From the NCBI GenBank assembly GCA_019914995.1, contig CM034130.1, forward strand, positions 7,626,001 through 7,690,000: a stretch of DNA of 64,000 nucleotides. Reading direction: 5' to 3'. The number at the start of each line of letters is the position of its first letter. Position 1 is the first letter of the stretch. The position numbers and the translations under genes were made by a program. The notes beneath the pieces were generated by a model. That model made no database searches and was not told the DNA's origin. It saw only the letters and a program-made list of their open reading frames with translations. The stretch is from Acanthochlamys bracteata (Eukaryota; Streptophyta; Magnoliopsida; Pandanales; Velloziaceae). Positions 36,750-49,184 of this stretch are shown here, piece by piece.

Positions 36750-39700
36750 ATGGGCAGAAGCAGCATTTATGATGATTGGGACTTCACCTCTTCAAGCAGT
36801 GCTGATAGCAATATGGTCCTTGTTGGAAAAGCAGGCAATGGAAAAAGTGCTACTGGTAACAGCATCCTTGGCAGGAAGGCATTTAGATCTGTGCCCAGTG
36901 CAGCTGGTGTGACCACTACATCTGAACTTGCTTCGACTGTTATGAAAGATGGGCGCACGGTTAATGTCATCGACACCCCTGGTGAGATAATTGTTTGTTT
37001 CCCGCTAGCATTTTTCTTGTAACCCATCATCATTTAGCTATTTTACGAGCATCTCAATGAGCTAGCTAAACTAAGAAGTGTATGGTTGAAATGATATCTC
37101 CATGTTGTACCAATAGAAAAGCTGAATGTTGTTTAGGATAAGGAGCAGTTAAATGTGGTACATATTTACCCTTGGTTTTATGTTCTTGTCAGAGTAAGTG
37201 ACTTTCTGGGGAGCGAGTTTTTGGGATGTGAGTGATAGAGAAAAAATATTGCAAAAGGACATAGGAAGTAAACTGGAAGTGACATTTTGGCAGCGAAAAA
37301 GTCACTTCCTGGTGCAAAAGAACACACGCTTAATAACTTCCACGGTAGCTGTCATACAAAAAATTCTTACAATTAAGATACATAGGCAGAAGCCAAGATT
37401 TTATTAAGAAAAGAAACTGGAAGATGACGTCCAGATTTTGTTTAATGTCTGGAATAGATGTCTTACAATTATTTGTGTATCCCCAAACTGAAAGATGAAA
37501 AGCTTCAGATGAAGCATCCTTATGTTCCTTATCGAATGTTCTTAAACTTAATTGTTACATAAAATTCTTTTTCCACAATGCCCAGATTGACTATAAATGT
37601 ACATCTACGCCATTCAATCCGTGAAGTATGTTTTTTTCTGAAGTAATTGTTGCCTAGTGCCTAGTATTTTGGAAAGACCAGCACTTACATATTTCTGATT
37701 CCTTAATAACCTGTTATGCAGGTCTTTTTGATTTTTCTGATGGATCTGATGGCAGAGAGATTGTCAAGTGTATTGACTTGGCCAAAGATGGAATTCATGC
37801 AGTTCTTGTAGTTTTCTCAGTTAGATCTCGCTTCACTAAAGAGGAAGCTGCAGGACTTGAAAGCTTGAAATCCTTTTTTGGCGATAAAATTGTTAATTAC
37901 ATGATTGTGGTGATAACTGGCGGTGATGATCTTGAAGAAGAGGACCTATCCCTCGGTGATTACATAGGTCATCGGTGTCCAGAGCCATTGAAGGTTTAAG
38001 CTTATTTTGCTATATCTCTCAATATAGTTTGTAATTTGCTGTTTCATTTCTTTACCTTAATTGAAAGTACATTGGAATTTGCTGTCCAGAACATAGTCTT
38101 AAAAAAAAGTACATTGGAATGTGCAGGTCCCATGTGGCATGTAAGTAAAACATGGCAATTGGTATTAGTATGGTTGTTGTCATATTTTACCTATATTTCT
38201 AAATAACAATTATCCTTGTTGTATTGGGTTTGTGTGTTGGAAAAACGAGTTTAATTTTAAGGCTTCTTGCATTACTCCGGTAAGCATGCAAGAGTATCTC
38301 TTACAGCTGCAAAGGCTAATAAATTGCATTTATATATGAGATGGAGGCTTTAGCTGAAGAATTACAGCAGAATGCCCAAGCATGCTTGTTAGCATTTGGG
38401 AACATGAGATCTTAGTCTAACAATTTTGCAATTTATTTTTGATTTTGCTGCAGGATTTTCTGAGATTATGTAAAAATAGGGTGGTTCTATTTGATAACAA
38501 GACCAAAGATAAAACTAAGCAAGCTCAGCAGCTGTATAGTTTGCTTTCTCTCGTGGATTCTGTTGTCGCAGAGAATGGTGGAATGCCTTTCTCAGATGAA
38601 TTGTTTGCTGAACTCAAGGTACAGTTGCTGAATCTATAAGTGAGTAAAGTAAATGTTGGCTCAAAATGCTGATGTTAGTTATGCAATTGTTCCATTGACA
38701 GGAAGGAGCTGCGAAGAAGCTTAACAAAGAGAAATTCATAGATTCTTTAGAGGGGTTACCGGAAGACCATCTCTCAAAGTTGAAAGCTGACATAGATAAA
38801 TCCTACAACGAGCAGCTCGAGCGAATTACTGAAATGGTATTCGTCAACTCTCATTATCCACTATGGTTCTTTTCTATCCTCTGACAGCTACATATTACTT
38901 TAAATTGAGTCTTCGGTTAGCTATACCAAGAGTTTAGGAATACCCAGTTCCAGATCATCCATTCTGTTTCCGTTATTTCTATGAGAGTTTCTATTCCTTG
39001 GTGGCCACTTTTGTGCACTACAATGGCATAATCTTCTTAAATGTTTGATGCCCAACCAAAATTCTTCAGTGTATTTTTCTGAAAAGTGAAAGTAATAAGC
39101 AGACTCCTTTTCACTGATAGGTGGAAGTTATAAATAGACTCCTTTTCATATTTTTTAAAAATAATAATGGACTCCTTTCATGGTTCTTTCCTTTTTTTGT
39201 GTGAAATGGTCGTGGATTTCACAAGTAGTCAACAGCAATAAAGTTGATTGGGTAAGTTGACGTTCCTCAGATATGGTTTCATCTTGCCATTAGTCCCTCA
39301 CTGGATATGGTATTATGATAACACTAATTGTATGTGGATCATAAAAGAGCAAACATCAATGATGCATGAAAGTGTTTTTTGTGGCAATGCCATTTCTTCA
39401 ACATATATAAGTGAACATCAATTCAGGTTTGGCACATCTTTTGCTGTTACTAATCATATCTTGTACCTGGAGCTAGCAAGGCTTAGCTGCAATTTGTACT
39501 TAATTTGACTTTGCATATTGAAATTTGCATGTGCCCCTAGAATAATTATATTTAAAAACTTCTATCGTATTGTCATTCTCTAAATCTAATGTCAGTATAT
39601 GGTTCATCAGTTATATATTTCTAGACTCTAGAGTTATCTCTCTATGTTGCGCCATTGGTCTCTTGCATTAGCTGAAAACATTCTTTCAAAAGTATGATTT

Positions 39701-40151
39701 GGTGAAAGAAAGGAAAACTGATGGGTGGAAGTTATTGGATGGGTTATCTTTGCATAGCTGTGGTTGTTATTGACTAGCATGTCAAGAACATCTATCTTTT
39801 GTTAGCAAAACAAAAAATAAGAAAAATAAAAAAGACATCTGTTCTAAACATCTGTATCATTGTTATTTATCTAGGATCCTGCATTTCTATTACTGTAACT
39901 AATTTGGAGAGCAATTTACTTTCATTGTCATCTTGTAGGTTGAGCAGAAACTTCAACATACTATAGAGAGACTTGAAAAGCAACTGGCTGAAGAACATGC
40001 CGCAAGGTTAGAAGCCCAGCAGATGGCAGAAGAAGCACAGAAGAGATCGGATGAAAAGATTCGTGAGCTCAGAGAATCTTTGGATAAAGCCCAAAAGGAG
40101 AATGAGGAATTCCGCAGGATGGCTGAGAAGAGGAAGTGCTTGATATTGTGA
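36750..40151 (+). CDS. AIG1/IAN-type GTPase with C-terminal prenylation box
   Basis: Five exons, 36750-36981, 37722-37993, 38454-38618, 38702-38836 and 39939-40151, join in phase to 338 residues. The AIG1 GTPase domain has the P-loop GKAGNGKS (26-33), switch/G3 DTPG (75-78) followed by LFDFSDG, and ITGGDDL in place of the usual TxxD-type motif. The last third is a Lys- and Glu-rich coiled coil (about 270-330) ending in KRKCLIL: a CaaX box with terminal leucine, which favours geranylgeranylation. By family (plant IAN proteins, GIMAP relatives) it binds GTP, sits on membranes and is tied to immune or stress responses. I chose the ATG at 36750 over one at 36735 because TTTCAG just before it looks like a leader splice acceptor. 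Confidence 0.94.
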
Positions 40152-40571
40152 TCTTCTGACTAGTTCCATACTTGTCATAGAATATCAACATCAAAGAAAT
40201 ACTAGTATCCATTTTGTTTGACGGTGCCAGTGTGTGTTATGTATATAATCATTGGTATTTAGTGCTTATAACATGTTCGCTCAGAGTCTTTAATCGAATA
40301 TGGCTTAAGTTTTACTGTACTAAGTTCTTTCTAGAACTATGTTTTTGCTTCTATGCACAGTTTGGCTTGTAGGAACAAGTTTGAATCTAATTTCTCTATG
40401 CATTATATCAATGGATTACAAGTTACATTTGCTATCAACGTTTTGGTTGTATGTCTTTTAAAGTCCTATGTAACTACGTGAAATTAATTTTTTGGGCTAA
40501 ATTTTAGGTTATCTTTTATATTTCAGATTATTTCGATCTCATCATATTTATTTCTAATTTATTTTTGCCGA

Positions 40572-40758
40572 GTTTAGTTCTTCTAAATTGAGTAATAAAG
40601 TTATTTTTTATCAATTAAAATACACTCTTAACTCTTAGTTGATTGATTAATGAACAACTGAAATTTCTCACTGCGTTTAGTTCTACTAAATTGAGTTCTA
40701 GAGTTATTTTTTATCAATTAAAACACTCTAACTCTTAGTTGATTGATTAATGAACAAC
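40572..40758. repeat. Tandem duplication, period 103 bp
   Basis: Two copies, 40572-40658 and 40675-40758, share GTTTAGTTCT, TATTTTTTATCAATTAAAA and CTCTTAGTTGATTGATTAAT, with a handful of substitutions and small indels. The copy is non-coding and lies downstream of the GTPase gene. Confidence 0.9.
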
Positions 40759-41012
40759 AAAAGATGCGATGTCTGCAAAGACGCTAGAGCTACGTCCGCT
40801 GTTCGGCTGCAGGTAATCTTACCATTTTCTAAAATCATCATTAAAAATTACTAAAATGTTCTTGTATCATAACAGTATTTAATAAATAAAATTTGACTGC
40901 TGTTGTAATTATTTATAATGTCAATCATTGAGAAAGTTAATGACTGTATAAGAGCTTGAGTTAAAGTCAGCTAACAGGCCCAAACAAACATTTAGCAAGT
41001 GACGAGAGATGA

Positions 41013-41262
41013 GATGCGTGTGATTGATTATAGAATGGAGTGTTTTTAAGAAAATATTTTTGTTTTTTTTAGAAATAAATTTTCTTATTTTTTATTTTAA
41101 AAAAATAATTAAAATATAAAATAAAATTTTTTTATTATATAAAATTTTTTATAATATTTAAATTTTTAAATAATTTTTTAAATATTTATAAAATATATAT
41201 TAAAAAATATAAAATAGAAAAAAAAATTAAAAACAGCGTTTAGAATACAATCTCAAATGCAC
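41013..41262 (+). mobile_element. MITE-like element, copy 2
   Basis: Read on the plus strand it aligns along its length with the minus strands of copies 1 and 3: TGATTATAGAAT near the start (TGATTATAAAAT in copy 1), TATTTTTGTTTTTTT, a core of TTTATAAAATATATATTAAA, and the end CTCAAATGCAC (TCAAACGCAC in copy 3). The length is about 250 bp, with no open frame. The 5' end is less certain than the 3' end. Confidence 0.6.
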
Positions 41263-41458
41263 TTGAAAGAACTGAAGTGCCTCAACTTGAATCTCTTCCT
41301 TTCTTCTTCGATAGAACTTTTGAAATCTCAAAGGAAATTAAAAGTTTTCGCCAGTTTTTCTTTATAATGTGTGTTTGATCTCTCTCTAAATCTCTTGAGG
41401 GGGAAAAAAAGGAAAAACAGAGCGAAGAACAAAGAGGAGAGATTAATCAGAAGAAAAC

Positions 41459-44400
41459 ATGCAAGCGGAAGGTCTAAGCATCGATGAACTCGAATCGAAT
41501 CTCTCTACCTATACTGAGCAGCTCCAACAGGTCTTTCTCCTTCATTTTTCTCTGTTTTGTTGTATCTTTTGGTGATTATTGGAGGATTTCGAGTGATCTA
41601 TTGAGAACTTCCAAAATAAGTTCGGGTGCTGCTTGATTTGATAGTAATTTTAGGGATTAATGAGTTTATAATGCTAAGTTGGTGAGGAGGGTTGATTAAT
41701 GTAATTATGTTATAATCTTTCTGTTTAATAATACGTGCTATTGTGTGGTAATTAACAGCAGTTAAACGAATCTTGCAAACATCAAATAAGATTATGAGAA
41801 ATTTGAGAAGTTGAAAGTTCGTTTCACTCTAGGGGCTTGTTACACACTCCTTGTTTAAGCTTTTACCTGATAGAACTTTCAGAGTTGAGAATCTCATGAT
41901 TTACCTGTTTTTCACTACATAGAGTCAACTCTTGATGTTATTATGGCATTTTCCTTAACCTGTTTGTCACTTTTAGATGGCTTAGGTGAATTTGATCAGG
42001 ATAGGGTATGAGTTGACATCTGTGCTGAATTTGGTTGTGCAATATATGCGCGCTTCTTGACTCGCATGATTATGTTCATCTTGCTCTAACTTTGTATTTT
42101 TATTTTACTTTGGCTGTTTCGGACCTGAGTTGCCCATTTTAAACAGACTTCATCTCTCCTAAAGTTTTCAAATTCCATTTTATCGTTTGATGTTATGTTT
42201 TATGCCATTCATTTCTAGCAGGTTAAAAATCTTTTGGCCGATGATCCTGGGAACTCTGAATATGCAGACATGGAGAAAGAACTGGAAGAGGTGGGCTTTT
42301 TCTTTATCATGTCCATTATCAGATCAAGCTCAAAATGAGGCATTTAGGTCTAAAACATTGCTCAATAAAAATGCTAGTCTTCTACTTTGCTGTCAAGTGG
42401 AGAAATTTTATCAGAAAGGATATATCCCTTCCTATGCTTGGTTCTGAATTCTTTAGTATATTATGGTTCTCCCCTTCTCCTGGTTTGTGTTTAAAAGGAG
42501 CTGTCAGATGTTGTTCAAGGATAGCAGCACCTAATACAGAGGATAGGAGTTTAATAGATGTTCTATGTTTGTCGAAGATGAGCAGGGTGTTTTAGCTTTT
42601 ATTTACAGCTGGTGGAGCCACAAGGTAACTTGACATCAAAATTTAAAAATGCAAAGTAATGTCTTTGTTGAGACACTCGTCACCTTCTATCTGGTTTCTT
42701 GCAGGTGCATGTATATCTTCATGGCCTGCTTGTCAACTCTACCAGATATAATGATCAGCTTTAAGTTTGACACACTGAATTATGCCTGCTTCCTTGACGA
42801 TGGGAATTGTTTCTCTCTTGTTGGCTAATCTCGTTTTTTGTTGGCATTGCAGGTTATTACTCTTACAGAGGAACTCTTGGCCAGTGCAAAGCAAAATGAG
42901 GCCAATACCCAGACTGATTCAGGAGTATCTCAGAGACATAATGGTTTCAAAAGGACTTCTCATATTAACATGGTAGAGTAGAATTTTATTGGGAAATTCA
43001 TTTTTGTATTGAAAGATTTGCATTCACTTTTTCTTCAAATGGGAGTGATTTATCTATATTAGACAAATTGAGTTTGTAGAAACTGTTAATATATAAATGT
43101 GGATATCATTAGTTCTCTTGGTTGTTTGGTTTCAACATAGCTTAATCTTTCTATATTGTAGTGTCTTAATTAACCAAAGGCTTAGATTCTTTATTTTCTC
43201 TCCTTTATCATGTAGTGTATGCATGAACGTTGAAAGATGTATAATTGGATATGGAAAGTTGAGAACTCAAACACTTATAGCTTGTACTTGAAAAGAGACT
43301 ATTCTGTTAGGTGAGATATCGAATTCTTATGTCTATCTATTACTTATGTGTGTCACTTCACTGCAAATTTGGTCCTTAGAAGTTTAAACTGAATCAATAC
43401 AGCATCTGACTTCAGTGACATGTTTCTCCATTTTACTTGATTGTAATATGCTACTATATTGTAGAACGGCATTTTGGAGTCAGCTGTGGAAGGTTATACA
43501 AATATTTTAAGGTGAAGCTGGTTAAAGATATATTATGCTTATCATTTAGATCTTCTAATTTCTAATTGGATCCATAATGTGGTTTGGCCATAGTGTCGTT
43601 CGGCTCACTTATGGTTTGTGTTAAATAACTGAAGCAGACTGTTAACTTGAAATAGAACACTAATGAAGGATCATAGAAGTCTTTCTTTGGTAGTTAAGTT
43701 GGACTCAAGGTCCTATGCATTTGCTATTTTTCTGTGGTGTCAGTTGAATTATTCTCTTTTCAAAATATTTACTTCATTCACTATATATGTGGATTGAGCA
43801 TCAGCTAATGAGTATGAGAAGTGGATGTATGTTACTTCTGTCTGAATTCAAATTTTATTTCTTCTGGTCTCAGGGATCAAACGCAGACCGGTATCCTGTT
43901 GGAACAAAGGTACAAGCAGTTTATAGTGAAGATGGTGAATGGTAGGTCTTAGCGCGGTTAATGTCTTGTTGTTTTCAAATATTTTTACCTTTCCTTTTAT
44001 GTTTTTGATTAGTTAAATGTTCAGGTATGATGCAACTATCGAGGCTTACACTCCAAATGGCTACTATGTTGGCTATGATGGTTGGGGGAACAAAGAAGAG
44101 GTATGCCTATGCTAGTTTGCTATCTGCTTTTTCCAACCTTTAGCATTCAATGAATATGTGTTCTATAAAATCAAGATGAAAGCAATGAACTCTACTGACT
44201 TTTTTGTTTATGTAGCATCTGTTTAACTGTATCTTCTTTTTAAATATTTTTTATTAGTGGATTGTGCTTCAGTAATTAAAATATCTGAAAGTTAACTTTT
44301 ACTTTTTAGGTTGATTTTTCTAATGTGAGGCCTATCCATGAGGAAGAGGAAGAGGAAGAATCTAATGCTTTGCTGGAGGCTGAGAAGCAAGCAGAAGCTA

Positions 44401-45535
44401 CTAAGCAAGCCCTCAAGAGGAAGATCCAGCAAGCAGCTGTGGCTGACTTCCAAGCACGTAGCTTGCCTGCTAAACTAAAGATCGATCCCAATGATCCTGA
44501 GGACGTAGTAAGGCCTTTGTCTTCGTTTTTTCCTCTTGACTTGATTTTTTACTTATTCGTATCAGTAACAATTGAGGACTTTGCCTTTCATCTCTCAAGA
44601 ACATCTCGTGCTATACTGTTGAAAATTAAAGTATAGAGTTCTGAGGGGCAACAGAGCTCTCATTGTCTCAAATTGAATAAGGTGCCAGGACAAAACATAT
44701 ATGAAATATTTAAACATTAATGATGTGATGCTAAAGCAGCATGCAAAGCTATATAGAAATTTTGATTGTATATGTTAAGCTGAATAAAATTCAACAAAGC
44801 AGCAAACCTGCTTTGTATAGTGTGAAGTCCAACATATGAGCGGAATGTTGCTATTATTTAGTTGAAACATGCCTTATTGAATCATCTCCTGTCCCATATC
44901 TGAGTTGTCTGCATCAGAATAGTGCAGTTATATGGATTCTATGCAGGAGGAGAAGTTCTAGCCATTGTTGCAATCTATGTACTGAAAATTTCTGGCTGTT
45001 TCTTGATTACATGCTGTGTATTTGGCCTTAGCCGGTAGTGTCCTAAAATGTTCTTGGCCTCTGATGGTATTGTGGGGATTAATTTTCTTGGTTCTTGAAC
45101 TTATTTCCTTTGTCCTATTCTTTCAGAAAGCTGCCAAACGTAAGAAAATACATACTTTCAAGTCAAAGGTTCGATTTGAACAACTTGAAGTTGCGCAGAA
45201 CAAACGACAAAATGCTTGGCAGAAGTTTCAAACAACCAAGGGAAAGTCCAAGAAGGTACTCGAACCTCTTTTCCTTGACAAACTCAGCTGATCTTTATCT
45301 TTGTACTGCATTAAGTTGTCCTCCTTGATTTTTTGTGAAGTCTCTTTTTCATCTCTGATTTGTGCAGATTGGGTTTTTCACTGGACGGAAGCGGGAAAGC
45401 ATCTTCAAGTCCCCTGATGATCCCAGTGGTAAAGTTGGTGTTACTGGAAGCGGGAAGGGATTGACCGAGTTCCAAAAGAGGGAAAAGCATTTACATCTCA
45501 AAGCAGGATCTGCAAGTGCTGAAGACTTGGACTAG
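41459..45535 (+). CDS. SPF30: Survival-of-motor-neuron-related splicing factor 30
   Basis: Eight exons, 41459-41530, 42222-42290, 42853-42972, 43874-43941, 44025-44100, 44310-44507, 45127-45255 and 45368-45535, join in phase to 299 residues. The N terminus is a helical region (DELESNLSTYTEQLQQ). The Tudor domain is at about 88-145 (VGTKVQAVYSEDGEWYDATI, GYYVGYDGWGNKEEV) and keeps the aromatic cage residues expected for binding dimethylarginine tails of Sm proteins. A Glu-rich and Lys-rich linker and the conserved C-terminal FTGRKRESIFKSPDD motif follow. By family it is a spliceosome assembly factor needed for tri-snRNP joining, in the nucleus. No defects are seen. The intron 1 acceptor is a tandem TAGCAG, which allows one extra glutamine. 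Confidence 0.95.
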
Positions 45536-48500
45536 GAAGCTTGACTTTTGCCCTAAAACATGCAACTTCTCAGCCCATTATGCTATATGTAGCATGCATC
45601 AACTCGAACAACCTTTCCAGTTTACTAGTTATGACCTAAAAATCTTCTTGTTGACCGAAACAAAGCAAATCGGTAGTTCGGTTTGGATGTTCCTGGAAAT
45701 CTCATTAGTCTATATATCTTTATACTGGTTCACAGTGGCGATCCTGAAATGCAGCATTCCTGCGAATTCTTACTCGTATCAGTACTGAGACTGAGGTGGA
45801 GGGGATTGATGAGTCTTTCTTTCCTACGGTTTTGAACTTATCCGTTTTAAGTTTTGCTAAAGGCAAAAAGAAGTAGCAGGCATTGCATGTGTTGTGGTTA
45901 CTACCTTTTCCGATTAATATCTGTTGATGAATCAGGTTTAAGCAAGTAATCATTTGGTATCAAGTTCATACGGGAAATATTGGAGACTCACATGTAAATC
46001 CCCGAACATTAAAAAACAGAAGAGGATCCACACTGAAACCTTAGCAACCACCGATCGCTCGAATTCACCCGCATAATAACAGAAGTACAGAACGTACCCC
46101 CTCTCTCCCTCTCTCTTTTTTTCTTTAATCCAGGCACCTTTGAAGCGGTACTTTTCAACAATTTTTATTTTAATTTAATTTTATAATTTTATAGAATATT
46201 TGTTAAATTATTTAAAAAACTTTAAAATATATAATTTTTACTGTTATAAAAATTATTATTATTAATTTAAAATTTATTAAAATAAAATTCATTTTAAAAA
46301 TTTTCTAATTTTTTTAAAAATTTAATTTTGATAAATAACACTAAACATTTGCTTAATTAAATATAATAAATAGATACTCAAAAGATATGATAAATATGAC
46401 ATTTAGAATTTTAGAGAGAAGAAAGAACAAGAAGAAGAGATAAGGAGACAAAACAAGGGCGATTCTAGTTTCTCTTTGAAATTCGAAATATAGTTTCTAG
46501 GGCTTCAATCCAATGAATTCTCTCGCCATCTGGTTTACTGAATGTCGATGGATATCATCAATCTGATTGCAGTTTGATTTTGTTCGAGTTTGTTCTCCGT
46601 TTTCAAGGTTAATTCAATTTAATCCATATGTCTCTTTGTTACTTGTGAATTGTTTGATATTCCGCTGCTGGATTGGGTGTCTGATTGTTTATGAAATGTT
46701 CTCCACTTTGAATTACATCTAATTTTTTGTTGATTGATTGATTGGTTTGAATTTTGGTTTTGGATGCATTTAAACTGGGAATTTAGGACCGATCCTTAAT
46801 TCCTTTCTCTCAATCAAAATTTGATATGAGTTATGGAGGAAAAATATCCAGTGAACTATGGTTTGTGATTTGGTTTAATATTATTGTTTTCCCTAATTCC
46901 TGTTTGTGATTGATGGCTCTATCTTCTTTTGATCAGTGTTTGATATATTTTCTCTTTCTGCTTTGGTTTTTACTTTGTAGATATGATCTTCTGGATTTCG
47001 GTTTTTAAGACTTCGTTTGCATCAGTTCCCTATCTTTATTATCTAGTTTCGTAGGATAATTTATGATGAAATTGTTCTTGGATTTATTGCTAGGAGGAGC
47101 GTAGAAGTTGAAACTTGATGCATCTCTGTTATGTATTGTTTCAGTAATCTTGTTGTTTTTAGTTTTGAAGATGTTTAGTGCAACCTTAGACGTTTTACAA
47201 GTTAGCTTCCATTTATGGTTGTAGGATCCGTAAGCATTCCTTGGGAAGCATGCTCATGGTAGTCTTTTGTTGTGAGATCAAGGAACAGATCAACTTTGGA
47301 TCTCCTGCTTTGATTCAATTATGTGAATAATAATGTCTGCATTTCTCTTCTTAGGCTCTTCAATTCCTCAATATCTCCTCTATCTACATCTTTTAGTTTT
47401 TTTTGCCATTGTCATTGCTAAGTGCATGGACGATGAGAGATGGAAGATCAATTGGCACAAACTTTACTATGTTCATGGTATCTGTTTTAGTATTAACTTA
47501 AAGTTAGGTTTGACACTTTCAATTTAGTTACTCAATAGAGGTTGTATACAGGAATTCTAATAAACTCAAGCTTTACCGTTGTTTTTTAGTGGTTCACCTG
47601 ATTATAGATTGCAGTTATTGATGAGGTACTTAATATAGAAAATTTCTACCACGAAATTCAGGTGGAAAACAATGGAGGATTACATGCTCATTTGATGATA
47701 AGGCATTATTTCTGGTTATTTCTAGTTTGAGCTTAGGATCATGTTATAACTTGTTGAACTCAGTTACTTTAGCATACTGTTGACCTCTCAAATGTTTATG
47801 ATGGTAGAATAAACTCAATAAACCAAGATTTTGTGAGTATTAATTTGAGGAATCCTCTTTTCTCAAATCCTTATATGAGTTGTTAACTTTCACAAGGTTT
47901 CCTTTGGGAAGGGATCAACATGAGTTTCAACAGCCTCAGAACATACACAAATGCTCTCATTATCTTTCCATTTGTGGATCCCATATGTAGTTCTTCCATT
48001 AGAGCTAGATAGCCTCCTTCCTGTATTTGGTTGTGAGATGAACCAAACTATCTACTTGTTGTCATATTAAATTTGAAAAGGAGATGGCTTAGTCACCCCG
48101 TAATTTGTATGCAATAATCACCTTCAACAGGATAGACGTATCTTCGGAACTTTGAGCCTACTGGCTGGCAATAGTAACAATACCAGCTGTATTTGTATTA
48201 CTGTAAAGGTTTATGGGGTGAGTTGACGGTGAATTAGAGGAAAGTGTGACATAAGGAGGTAACTACTTCGTAAATTCATATATCAGTGGCCATCTGCAGA
48301 TGTTGTTGATATATTTTACTCTATATGGTCTTTGGCTTCTTTCGTAAAATGAGTCCCACAGTATCTAAAAGACTAGTATTAAACGTTCTCTACAAGCTTA
48401 TGCTTAGTCTGGCATTTGACTTTTGGATAGATGATAGTAGTGAGCGTCGATCAGTGGAAAATTCGAAGTTTTGAGCATCTACATTCTTGATGATATGTTT

Positions 48501-49184
48501 GAATCAATATTAACGATGTCAGCTTTATATGAATTATTGAGCTTTCTGTTCTTTTATTTATTTAGTTATTCCTTTTTGAGAGAGAGCCTTCAGTTACTGG
48601 TCTTCCATCTTTTGATATTTGTATCTTAATTTGCTTTGTGCTTTTAAGCTTTCTCATGCTGGTGGACTGCATGTTCTGAGGGTTATGCCTATATAGCCAT
48701 TGTGATTGGGTTGGTGTTTTTCTTTTTCTATAAAATACTAGTTGGAGATATAATCGTAAATTTCTTTCTGCAGGTAGAGATTGGTTGGATGATATCCTGA
48801 TGCTACAGAGGATATCCTAATGCTACCAGTACCATGCCAGTAATTGTAAGTCACTTCTCTAACTTTTGCCTGTCACAAATAATTTTGCAGTGCTATATCT
48901 CCACGGGACTTGTGTATTCAAGTGAAGCAACGTAAGAATTTTTGGATCAGTTTGACACTTGCCCATAGAGCATATAAGTTTCAGTTAGGAAGACAGCTCA
49001 TTAACCTAGCTGCTGTACCAGTATTTCACTTTTTGGATCTCAACCATCACAACAGTCAGGTTATTTCCATGTAATGTAGAAAGTTTACGTTGGTCATAAC
49101 ATGTAACAAATCATGAAGCTGGGGCTGGGACAGCATCTCAACATAGAAACGCTATGCATGTATACATACATACAAAAGAAACTT
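45536..49184. other. 3'UTRs and non-coding interval
   Basis: This lies between the convergent SPF30 and PHD-finger genes. AT-rich DNA occupies 46140-46350. A possible plus-strand transcript is listed separately. I find no convincing protein; the open frame at 47333-47527 has a hydrophobic start but no family match. Confidence 0.45.
46385..48847 (+). ncRNA. Possible spliced non-coding transcript
   Basis: A leader-like stretch rich in GA and CT (about 46385-46608) ends at TTTTCAAG followed by GTTAATTC. The sequence at 48776 follows a strong acceptor (TTTCTTTCTGCAG) and runs about 70 bases to ATGCCAGTAATT followed by GTAAGTCA. Only very short open frames fit. This is splice-signal evidence only. 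It could also be the leader of a small-protein gene or chance. Confidence 0.22.

Larger units (their letters stand above)
40152..41458. other. Intergenic region
   Basis: It holds the 3'UTR of the GTPase, a tandem duplication (40572-40758), a MITE-like element (41013-41262) and the leader of SPF30. No gene is seen. Confidence 0.5.

Noticed and set aside
47333-47527. Membrane-like 64-residue open frame
   Set aside because: No family match and no supporting splice or leader structure; T-rich DNA gives such frames by chance.
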